64,000 nt of DNA from Globodera rostochiensis (lineage: Eukaryota; Nematoda; Chromadorea; Rhabditida; Heteroderidae). Positions 36,023-45,512 of the stretch are shown here, piece by piece. A program made the translations under genes and the position numbers. The stretch's first letter is position 1. Each line of letters opens with the position of its first letter. The notes below the pieces were generated by a model that ran no database searches, was not told the DNA's origin, and saw only the letters and a program-made list of their open reading frames with translations. The stretch spans positions 62,001 through 126,000 of the forward strand of contig JAEVLN010000006.1 in assembly GCA_018350325.1 (NCBI GenBank). Direction: 5' to 3'.

Positions 36023-36350
36023 GTCCGATGGTCGAAAGTGTTGTAACTTTCTTCAACCTAAACCGATTAGGTCGAACATAAACCAAATGAAAGCTTGCGA
36101 TGAGTTAGAGTTATCATTTGGACAATGCTTAAAAAAGTTATGACCAAAAAAGTGAAAAACTCCAAAAATGGCCATTTTTGGAGGTTTTCTGGCCATAACT
36201 TTTTACATAATTATCAAATCGCTTAGTTTTTGCTTATTAATTGCTTCTCCTCATCGAAAGCTTTCATTTGGTATAACTTCGACCTAATTGGTTTAGGTTG
36301 TAGAAAATAAAGCATTCGGCACTCAAACACCTTTCGACCTTCGGATCGGT
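36023..36350. mobile_element. Imperfect fold-back element
   Basis: The left arm (about 36023-36120) contains CCGATGGTCGAAAGTGTT, CAACCTAAACCGATTAGG and CCAAATGAAAGCTTGCGATG. The right arm (about 36245-36350) holds the reverse complements with scattered mismatches. The loop includes TTATGACCAAAAAAGTG. The arm and loop structure suggests a MITE; boundaries and target duplication are unclear. Confidence 0.7.
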
Positions 36351-36644
36351 AGCCATTTACGGGCTTCTCTCGTCAAACCCTATCCGCAAAAAAATAGGTT
36401 AAACCATCCGGACCCTATTAATTACTAGTGATGCACGAGAGTCTCGGTCTCGAGTCTCGACTCGAGAAAAGTCTCGGGTTTTTTGGGTCTCGAATCTCGG
36501 GTACTTGGTCTCGAAAATCGAGACTTTTTTACACTCCTAAAGATGGCATTTTTGGTGAGAATTTGTTTAGAATTCTAAGCTTTAAAGATTTGAAAACATA
36601 ATGATAAAATTCAATAACTTTTGCACAGCTTAGAATTCTATGTC

Positions 36645-36710
36645 CATGTGGCTCACTGGTTAAATTCTGTGTCGTATCATAGTTATCTGAGTTCTACCCC
36701 GAGTAATATT
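36645..36710 (+). repeat. tRNA-like module (SINE-type or tRNA pseudogene)
   Basis: Contains an A-box-like TGGCTCACTGGTTA and, about 30 bp downstream, a B-box-like GAGTTCTACCCCG. The flanks do not close into a good acceptor stem by eye, so I do not call it an intact tRNA. Confidence 0.45.
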
Positions 36711-39084
36711 CTATTTTGTTCTTTAATTTTACAATTACCTACTCTTTTCCCTGATTCTTAGTCGGAAAACAAAAATAATTTCTCATAAAACGAAATAAAA
36801 TGCTTTTTTTTTTTTTTTGCAAATCTTAGGCACATTTTCCTAATTGAATTCACTATTTCTTTCATTTTTTTCCCCGGCGGCACGGTCGGACCATTCATCT
36901 TCCTAAAAAACTTCAAAATTGTTTATTTCTTAATAGGGCTGTTGGCGGTCGGTTAACCGAACCGAAAACCGGCTTTTTTGACCCAAAACCGAAAACCGGG
37001 GTCGTAAAAGCCACCTCAAAAGAAAAATAGGCCAAATAGAGCCACTGGCAGGGCCGTAGCCTGAAAAAGTTTTCGGGGGGCAAGCAAAAAAAGTCGTAGG
37101 GGGTTCCCGAAACCGCCAAAATCCGGAACCGCTTTGGGACCGGAACCGCGAAACCACCAGAACTGAAACCGGGAAAACTGTGCAACATAGGATATTTTCT
37201 ACCTTATGTGGGAATGATTCAGATCCAAATTAAAATATTATCAATCGATTCCTCTCGTCGAGCTGAGTACAAAACCGCAAAAAGTTTGCGCCGGGAACCA
37301 CTATCAAGAAAGTTATGAGCAATCAAAAGTTGGCCAAAATGCGTTGGCATTGTGTTTTTTGAGTTTGTTTTGATAATTTATTGAAATTTAAGTACAATTT
37401 TAGCCAAATATTCAACTTTAGCTTAATTTCAAATTTATTCATCAATTTGAAATATTTTACAAGCTTTTATTAAATGTGTGCGAAATTTATGTGTGAAACG
37501 TCTTTTTTGCCCTCTATGTGTGAAACGTCCGTTTTTTCACTACTGTGTGAAATGTCCGGACACTACCTTCGACTACTACGCTAACGGATTGAGGAAAATT
37601 TAGGGTAAAGCTTCGTAATCTCATTTAGAAAAACCCAAAAGCCTTTTATAGGAAATTTATTAAGGGCTAAAAATGAATAATTTTACTCAAATATTAAGCG
37701 CGCTCGACATTAAAAGGGGTTTCGACCTGGTACTGAAGTCCCCATTTAACTGGGGACTCAAATATACAAACATTAAAATGGAAATTGCATTTCATGCCGC
37801 CATTTTGATGTCTGTTTTCACATCCAAATTGATTTTTAATAGAAAATTAAAATTTTTGTTCGTTAAGCAGAAGTATGATTCGGACTTTAATCATGACAGT
37901 GGATTGGGTGTTAAAAGTAAGAAACAATATGTATGTGCTGCTCACCTCCATCCACGGTGCCAGAATTAGAATGTGTGCCTTGGTGGTGACGCATATCGTT
38001 CGAATCCATTCAATTTGAAGACAAAATCATTTGTTTTTAATGTTTTTTGAATAAAACCCAGCGTTTCTTTTTTTCTAGAAATATTTAAGAAGGTCCCTCG
38101 TAAAGTGTAAAGGAGATTGTTGGCTGACATCTCCCTTCTTGCTGCCGTTGTGTCGGCGGTGTCCTCTCCCATCTAATCAATATATTTCTTCATTCTCTAC
38201 TCTGCTCTTTTCTTTCAATGGCCATCTGTTCGCAATGCTATTTCTCTCTGCTCTTCTTCTGTGTCTGCATTATCGAAGGTCCATTTCAACTAACAAATAA
38301 AGGAATTTGTTGTGTATCGCTTCAAGATCTGGATTCGGACCGATTTATCGTGGGTCTGGATTTGATTCGGTAGCCCAATCCACAATTTAGGAAAAATACA
38401 TTTTTGGGAAACCTTTTTAAAAATCAAAAATTTTTTCAACTTAAAAATGCACCTCTAAAAAATTGATTTAATTTTTCTGGGAAGGAGAGCCTGGGGAATA
38501 ACTTATATGGGACTGGTTCGGATCCGAATAAAAATACTACCAAGCGTCCTCTCCGAACTGAAGACTCATTCCTCCGCCCTCCGTCTCGCCCCACTACTTG
38601 CTCCGTCTCCGCATGCTCGCTGTTGGCGGGCCGTTACACGGCCTTTCAGTTATTTTATCCGGCTTTTGTTACTTGTCATTTTTCCTTAATTTTAAAAATT
38701 TAAACCGGTTCAAAAATCGTTTTAAATTGTCAATTTTTAGTTATTGACGAATTCGTAATCAGTGCATCAAATAACGTATTTTCAGACAATTTTTAGAATA
38801 AAATTCTAAAAATTTTGACCAGAGGGGTCTCCCCTATGGTTTTTGGCCAACTTTGAGGGGCCCATAGTGGTTTGCGCGCAAAAATTTTTGCAGATTCGTG
38901 CTCAGCGCGGCGAGCGGATACATGTATGAATTGGCCGATTTTGTTCCAGGACCGTATAAGGTAGAAATACCGAAAGATGTAATTATTTTTGTGCGCATTT
39001 TTATTAAAAAATATTTTAAAATTTAAAAGAATTTTATTAATGGGGGAAGTGTATAGGACTATTGGAAAAACGATAAATGAGTGC

Positions 39085-39170
39085 ATGCACTCAAGCGGGT
39101 TTGAACCCAACACAAACCTCCAGAATTCACGAAAGAAAAACACTAGGCCATGGATCCATGTGGTGACTCT
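39085..39170 (-). repeat. tRNA-like module on minus strand
   Basis: Reading the minus strand: TGGCCTAGTGTTTTTC (A-box-like) followed by GGGTTCAAACCC (B-box) about 45 bp later. No complete cloverleaf was identified. A G-run follows nearby at 39248-39270. Confidence 0.45.
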
Positions 39171-39744
39171 TGTAAAAAAGAATGAAATTGTCAAATGCAA
39201 GAGCACGCATAAAAATAAATTTCAGCCCTGGTTGTATAGCGCAAAACCAGGCGGGGGTGGGGGGGGGGGGACGAGGCGCTCACACGGACCAAATGTCCCA
39301 TAACGAAAAAGCGTTAATTGTAAGGAAATGTTGACCTACGGCACTATAACTTAACGAAGGAAATAGCAATTAAATATGGCATTGGAGCGTTGGCGTTATG
39401 TCAATGCGAAAAAAATGAGAATTACAGCAGAAAACGAGTTGGTCACACATCGAACAGTGGATTTTTTTAGACAGTCAGATTTTCCTAATTTTTTGCACAA
39501 AGCGTTCCAACTAAATTGGCTATAATCCTGAGCATAAATTAAATTGAAACAGGGCTTACAAAAATTTTTAATTTAGCAAACAAACGAAAAAAGTCGAATT
39601 TTTCTGAAAATGAGCGAAAATCACAAAATTGGGACATTGAAAAGGGAGGCAAAACGAAGTAAAGGTGGTTTTAAATATTTTTTAGAATTTTTAAAAAAAT
39701 CTTTTTTAATCATCCATAACTGTTTTATCGAAAAATCAGTGAAC

Positions 39745-39845
39745 TTCATCCTTACGTCTAGCGGGTTCGAACCCCTGGCTCAGAGCAAAAAATGCACTTT
39801 AGGGGGGGGGGGGGGGTACCAACCGAACTATTACCTCGTTTTCAG
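39745..39845 (-). repeat. tRNA-like module with C-run insert
   Basis: On the minus strand GTAATAGTTCGGTTGGTACC (A-box-like), then a C-run of about 14, then AGCCAGGGGTTCGAACCC (B-box). The homopolymer lies between the two promoter boxes. Confidence 0.45.
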
Positions 39846-39907
39846 GTAAAATGACAACTTTTTACCATTAATTGATTAGGAAAATATCGCTGAAAACATC
39901 ATTGAAG

Positions 39908-42900
39908 ATGACGTGAGTTTTTTCTCAAAATTGATTACATCCAACTAAAATTCAGCTACAATGAAAGCAGCGAGTTCAAGGAATATTCGAGCTTTATGCG
40001 CTTTTTTTCTTCGAGAATGGTTCAAGCCGTGGTGCAAGCGCGAATGGGCAAAATGCTTCCCCATCCTTGTACACCAAATCCGGATCAAGCAGATTATTTT
40101 AACCTCGTAATCGATGAGATTGGAGAAATTTCTGCATATCTGAAGTCGACGATCGGCAAAAAGTGCTTTTTTTGTGATACTAAAAACGCGAACAAGTTGG
40201 CCTTTAAGCTATCCGCCCACTTCTGCGATTATGACGCTTGAGTTCATTTTGTATACGGACGATGGCGACACGTTACCATTGGAGGCTTGGTTCTGTCTGT
40301 TTCTGTAATTATTTATTTTCCATCCTTTTAGGGTTATTCGGCTTGACACTGAATGCCAAGATTGGCCAGCCCATCAAAGTCCTTGGACGTCCAGTGCTCG
40401 GACAACTTTTTATCACCAATTATCCAATATTCTGAGATCTCTGATAGTCGCTTCACGATTCACGCCTACATACCGCCATTATGTCCGTCAAGAACACTCC
40501 TCCTCCCACGGATCGGAAACTTTTGTCATCACTTATCGAGTTTATACGAATTAACAAAAAGATTTCCTTTATTTTTTGCTTTCAGGTATTTGAAGGCGAG
40601 CCCGATCTTGCACAGCTTGGAGACGAATACAAATTCAAGAAGCTCGGACAATTCCCAACGCCTTTTGGCGCTTTGTTTATTGAATTAAACTATAGAACAA
40701 AGATGGAAATCCAACCGCAGCCCTTTGTTGACGAAGCCACAATGGTCCAAAAGGTCGTTAATGCTGTCGGTAAGTGTTGGTAGTTCATTCCGTTCAGGCA
40801 CGTAGTCAGGATTTTTTTTCGGGGGGGGCAAAAAGTCGATTCTTAGGGGTGTGTTTTTCCGTCTTTATTGCATTTTTGTTAAGCAATTTTTCTCGATTTC
40901 TGGGGGCGCGTTTTCCGTTTTACTCCATTTTTTGGGCAGGCTCGGCGGTGCCGATAGGCGCCGCCGAGAAAATTTTGAATTTTTGCCGCCGGAGAAAATT
41001 TTTGGAAATTTTAATGAATCTTGTTAAGAAAATTGGTCAAAAATTGTAAAAGTGAAAAACAATAGGGCCCCCCTATGGTTTTTTTTCTCAAATTTCATTT
41101 CGGGGGGGGCATGCCCCCCGTGCCCCCCCCTGGCTACGTGCCTGATTCCGTTCCAAGTAAATCACTGATCATCAATCTAATGGGTCTCCGTAAAAAGTTA
41201 TGAATTTTTTAACGAATTTATTAATACTATAAAATGGTTAAAGCACTAGTTTTGCCCGTTTCAAAAACTTTCCTTTTGCTGGGGAAGGGTAGTTTTTTGT
41301 TTCTAGGGGTATTCGGAGGCGTAGAATCCGATTCTGACCTCCGTTTCGACCAATTCCGAATCCCGGACCCAAATTCGAACATTTTTTTGTCAATTCAAAA
41401 ATTTCAGAAAATTAATTTTAGCCTAAAAATCATTCAAAAAGCGTCCGGTTTTCGGAATTGGTCGAAACGGAGGTCAGAATCGGATTCTACGCCTCCGAAT
41501 ACCCCTAGAAACACCTCTTTATTGCGGACTAAATACGTTCTGTTTCTCTAGATTTGAAAGCGTCTCTGTGTTTAGGAAATACTCCACTAATGGTAGCGGT
41601 GCCTCAGGAGGGTAGCGAGACAGTGCCGATAAGTCCCATCTCTACAGGCAATATCAACCTGTTCAGCACCAGTCCCATCAGTCAGGTGCCACTCACGCTG
41701 TGTTAGTGTAGGGTGGGAGTGGGCTGTGAATAGTAAATGGGGGGAGGCATAGTTGAAATGAGAGTCAGTCAAATGGGGATGAAAAAGCTTTAATTTAGAA
41801 AAATCTAAAGGTGTTGTTTTTTACTTTTATAAATATATTTTCTTTTGACGAAGAATATTAACTTAGATTTTACAGGATTTGCCGTTCACATCGTCAAACG
41901 ATGGCCTTGGCATGTCAGTTCCTGCTTCAAGGCTTCGATCCTCAAGTGATACCGATGATCAGCCTCAAACAGAGAGTCCACGAGCTTCCAACAGTTTTCC
42001 ACAACATTTATCGGCACATAACAAGGTTGACATTGTTTGTTCTCATTCTTTAACATTTGCAAATTGAATTTGAGAGAAAAAGGCACTCTTTTGTTTTGCA
42101 ACATTCGTAATTTTGGACCAATATTAACAAATTTGTTAGATCTTGAAAAAAAATTCTCGGTGGCGCTATCGACACCGCCGGACCCTTACCTTTTTTTAAA
42201 CCAAAAAAATTGCCGTATAAAAACGGAAAATATGTACACGCCGAAATATCGAACATTTCTGGGGAAATTGCTTAACAAAAATGCAATAAAAAGAAAGAAA
42301 TACATCTCCTAAAATAGGTCCCCCCCCCCCTCCTAACTTTTGTTACGTCCCTGAAGAGCATAATAAAACATTACTAGGACGTCCTAGAAGTATTGTCATA
42401 CCGTTATAATGAAACGAATGGTTTCATTTCAAATAAATCCGTTTCATAACAAAAATTCTTGTGGCACGGCTGCTGGGGATGGGGGGGGGGATTATTCGAG
42501 ATTGACTAATTGTTTGTGTTCTTTAGGTCCGAATGCGCAATAATTCTTTTCCCTTTGCATCGCTTTTGCTTGAGTCACAAAGTTCGACCAGTCAAACGTT
42601 GCCAAAAGTACCGGAGAATGGTCATTTTTTGTCAATTTATTAATTGGCGGTTTCTTTTTTAAGACGCGGTTTCGGACATTGCCAAAGACAGTATCAAATA
42701 TTCAAAAAAAGGAGTGCATTCTTTACAGTCGAAATTTCATTCGGCCAATGAATTGAGGCGAAATTCGTCGCTCACAATGGACAATTTTGGAGAAGCCAAC
42801 CCCAAAATTGTCCCATTTCATTGCGGTAGGAAACTTGCCCCACTTTAACCATTTTCCGATGATTTAAGCGGGAAAGGTTTTGTTTGGTTGTGGAGAGATC

Positions 42901-43320
42901 GATGGCATTCAGCAAATCGGGAAAGATGATGAAACGGAGAAAAGACTTGAGGATGGCGAAAGTGAGGCCCAAAGTCGTGGGGAAGAGGAGGAGGAAGAGG
43001 AGGAGCAGTCCAGCGACAGTTCGTTCGTAAAAGTCATTGCTTTTGCGGACGGTATCAGCAGCGACGAATTGGGCACGGACCTTTGCGAATTTGTCAAGGA
43101 GGTTAAATTGGCGCCGGACGATTTGCGTTCCTTTTCCTCGGAGCCGGTGGTCAACCTTAGCAGACAGGTGGGCAGTGCTTTAGTGTTTTGACACTGCGGA
43201 TATTTGTTCCTCTTGCAGCTTGAAGATTTTCGGGCCAAGAAGTTCACTTTCAACAAATTTGTTGCTGATGTTTCTCAAATGGAGGGAGAGCACTCGATGG
43301 TGCAGGAAGATGAGAGATAA
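39908..43320 (+). CDS. atg-13: Autophagy protein ATG13 (EPG-1 orthologue)
   Basis: Regulatory subunit of the ULK1/ATG1 kinase complex that starts autophagosome formation and is controlled by TORC1. Exons: 39908-39912, 39956-40162, 40209-40298 (or 40304), 40332-40539, 40586-40769, 41576-41685, 41876-42025, 42527-42620, 42664-42825, 42869-43167, 43219-43320; about 536 residues, all phases consistent. The N-terminal HORMA region is recognisable: VQAVVQARMGK, DYFNLVIDEIGE, GDTLPLEAWF, LRSLIVASRFTPTYR, GQFPTPFGALFIELNYR. The C-terminal block FVKVIAFADG..ELGTDLCEFVKE and FNKFVADV follows the ATG13 tail. An acidic Glu tract precedes it. What looks like a stop at 40240 is removed by a canonical 46-bp intron (40163-40208). 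Introns 5 and 7 carry mobile elements. Confidence 0.95.
40795..41144. mobile_element. hAT-like MITE in ATG13 intron 5, 350 bp
   Basis: Ends CAGGCACGTAGTCAGG and CTGGCTACGTGCCTG are inverted repeats, flanked by exact ATTCCGTT duplications (40787-40794, 41145-41152). The interior matches the element at 34956 (GGCTCGGCGGTGCCGATAGG, CCCCCTATGGTTTTTTTT). It sits 25 bp inside the intron after the donor. Confidence 0.93.
41299..41512. mobile_element. Fold-back element with perfect 62-bp arms
   Basis: 41299-41360 and 41451-41512 are exact reverse complements by my reading, starting GTTTCTAGGGGTATTCGGAG. The 90-bp loop is AT-rich. Identity of the arms implies recent origin or conversion. Also in ATG13 intron 5; a diverged half copy lies at 21930. 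Confidence 0.9.
42060..42352. mobile_element. Degraded CAGGGGCGTAGCC-family copy in ATG13 intron 7
   Basis: Interior similarity in reverse orientation (CTCGGTGGCG.TATCGACACCG, AAATTGCTTAACAAAAATGC) and a right end GTTACGTCCCTG at 42341-42352. The left terminus and target duplication are not recognisable. Confidence 0.6.
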
Positions 43321-43819
43321 GAAAATATTATTGGTTTAAACGTTTATCGGTAAATATTGGTGATGTTATGCTTTCTTCCACGCCCTAGGACATAATTTCT
43401 TTGTAGTCACAGCCAAATGTAATTATGAATCACTCATGTTCTGAGATTCGTAGTCGAGTGTGCGGTAGTTTGGCCAATTTTCCACATTACTCTAGCTTTA
43501 GTCTTTTTAGAAAAAAAAGATAGCAGATAATGTAATTGTTTTTTTTGGGACGCTTAAATCGGACTAGAGCCAACAAATTTACAGGGTTGATTGGGTATGG
43601 AATAAGGTTTTGGCGTTAATTCGGTGGGTCCGTCCCGGCATTCCTCCTTTGCCCGTGTTTATGCGTTTACGTATTTAAAATAAGCCGTCCCGTTCTTTTC
43701 CTTCACATTTTCAACCTTACTTTACACATTATTTTGATTGCCTTTACAAGAGTTTTTGTTCAACGATGCGTATTGTACATATATATTAAGAAGAAAACAT
43801 TAATAAAATTGAGTGAGGA

Positions 43820-44700
43820 ATGGTCGCTTGTTGGCTAATGTGCGATCGAATTGATGATTCGCGTGACGAATGCCATCGAAGTCCGCCCGTGTTTATTTCT
43901 TTGGATGAACTGATGGAGACGGGCGTTGAATATTTTCATGTATTTGTTTGGTTCTGCTCGCTGTTAGCCCATTACATACAACGGACATCGTTCACTTTTA
44001 GGTACCGCTTTCGAATGAATTGAACGGTTTAGCTGAAATATCGAAGTCCCGAGGGTACAGTTACCGCGATGAGATTGTGATAAGTGCCGAGCGTCTACCA
44101 AATTATGGGGAATGCATCCGCCGCTTCTTCGATGAGCATTTGCATAAAGACGAGGAAATTCGCTACATTCGGGCGGGGAGGGGCTATTTCGATGTGCGGT
44201 CGAAGGATGTGAGGGGCGGGTACGGAAAGAAAGTGCCCGATGAATTCCTTCCTTTAGGACCAATGGATTCGAATTCTGTCGGAACCCGGCGATCTGTTGG
44301 TTCTGCCCGCCGGAATTTACCATCGGTTTAGCGTTACAAAGGAGGTACTCAATTAGCCCTGATCGCGGGTTGACGATTTCCGACAAAAATTGAATTGCTG
44401 ATTGTTGGTTTACTTTTTGGCTCGGGAATCGACAAAAATTGAATTGCTGATTGTTGGTTTACTTTTTGGCTCGGGAATCGACAAAAATTGAATTGCTGAT
44501 TGTTGGTTTACTTTTTGGCTCGGGAATCGACAAAAATTGAATTGCTGATTGTTGGTTGAACCTCTTCATTTCTTTTTTCTTTTAAGAATTATGTGGAGGC
44601 GATTCGATTGTTCCGGGGCGAGCCCTTATGGACGCCGTTTAACCGAAGTGACTCGGCTGTGGAGGAAATGGAAGTGCGGAAGAATTATTTGGCAGGATGA
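43820..44700 (+). CDS. adi1: Acireductone dioxygenase (methionine salvage)
   Basis: Fe/Ni cupin enzyme that oxidises acireductone to the 2-keto acid of methionine in the methionine salvage pathway. Exons 43820-43939, 44002-44208, 44258-44344, 44587-44700, all in phase 0, about 175 residues (family about 180). Metal ligands are present: the two His and the Glu of [13 protein letters not shown], and a third His in AGIYHRF. Other family blocks: [55 protein letters not shown]. Intron 3 contains a 49-bp tandem repeat. It lies about 500 bp downstream of ATG13 on the same strand. Confidence 0.96.
44382..44557. repeat. 49-bp tandem repeat in ADI1 intron 3
   Basis: Three full and one partial copies starting GACAAAAATTGAATTGCTGA at 44382, 44431, 44480 and 44529. 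Copies look identical. Confidence 0.97.
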
Positions 44701-44976
44701 GGCGACGAACAAATGAAATGAATGATTGAGAGAGTCTGTCGTTCGATGTCTTTGTTTTGGTTATATTGGCTAATATTTTTGTTCTCCGCCAGCGGCGGTC
44801 ATAAATCCCTCCAGGCAAAATTCCTCATAACGCCAAAAACATTCAATTTGGCCCTGGGAGTGATTTATTGACTGTGACGTTGATGGGTTTTTGGGAAGGA
44901 TTTTTCCATTTCGTTTTCCGGCCACACTCCGCTCGCCGTCTCCGCGCAAATTCAATTGTGGCTCACCCCGCCTAAC

Positions 44977-45424
44977 TCATCCCTTTTTCTTCACCGTCGG
45001 GAAATTGTCCAGAAATTGAAGGAGGACAGACTTCAGATTTTCACGAGTCTTAGTTCGGACGCGAGCCCTATTCCCTGCTCTTTTCTGTTCCCGCTTAGTC
45101 TAAAGAGATTTTTTATAATTCAAATCTCCCAATAATATCCGTTCGACTTGATGGTGGCCCGACGAGGGCGTCCATTGATCCGTGCCATTCTTTTTATTGT
45201 CCGTCTTCGGCGTGATGCTCAGGAACAGCAACGACGACGGACGACTCTCCGACGGATGGGCGCATTGGCACAGACGGCGGGGAGGGTCCGCCAGGGTCAG
45301 GGGATGCTTTCAGTTGTGGGCGCTACGGGGAAGAGCGGGGGTAAAGCGGGACGTGGAAGGGAGAAGACCAAGCTGAACAGGTTGGGAGCTCGGCGATTTG
45401 CTTAATTTGTTTTCTTGACGACAT
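44977..45424 (-). CDS. Possible small hypothetical protein, 3 exons
   Basis: Candidate model only: ATG at 45424, exons 45353-45424, 45148-45306 and 44977-45099, joined in phase 0 by GT-AG introns of 46 and 48 bp, giving about 117 residues. The start reads MSSRKQIKQIAEL, and the C-terminal exon is basic then helical (TKREQKRAGNRARVRTKTRE, LLQFLDNFPTVKKKG). I recognise no family. The two intron sizes matching the local norm are the main support. It would be transcribed divergently from the wide awake-type gene, whose first supported exon begins at 45513. Confidence 0.4.
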
Positions 45425-45512
45425 CCCCTCGGGGGAGGGAGGGGCCGACTCTAACCGAAAAAGCATGGTGAAGGAAATGTGCTGAATGGAATAATTTTTT
45501 GTTTCTCTAAAG

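Larger units (their letters stand above)
35357..39907. other. Mobile-element-rich intergenic region
   Basis: AT-rich, no supported gene. Seen here: two direct copies of a hAT-like end (TAGTATGCACGAGA at 35373 and TAGTGATGCACGAGA at 36425) each followed by TCTCGAG-rich sequence; AACCCGGGTTAA motifs at 35505-35580; a fold-back at 36023-36350; GGTCGGTTAACCGAACCG at about 36950; a truncated CAGGGCCGTAGCCTG copy at 37049; and a shared segment at about 37210-37240 and 38505-38540 (ATCC.AATAAAAATA.TA). A piece at 37727-37760 (CTGAAGTCCCCATTTAACTG) recurs diverged at about 54550. The open frame at 37673-37969 is not convincing. Confidence 0.6.

Noticed and set aside
35373..36440. LTR retrotransposon suggested by direct repeats at 35373 and 36425
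   Set aside because: The similar stretch is only about 70 bp, begins with a hAT-like TAGTGATGCACGAGA end, and no retroelement coding sequence lies between.
37673..37969. 98-residue open frame on +
   Set aside because: It overlaps a dispersed repeat segment also seen near 54550, has no domain and no splice support.
36645..39845. Intact tRNA genes
   Set aside because: A- and B-box-like motifs occur, but no complete acceptor stem or anticodon arm could be formed by eye.
40209..40260. Apparent frameshift or stop in ATG13 after DYDA
   Set aside because: A canonical 46-bp intron (40163-40208) restores the frame and yields the expected family block, so the gene is intact.
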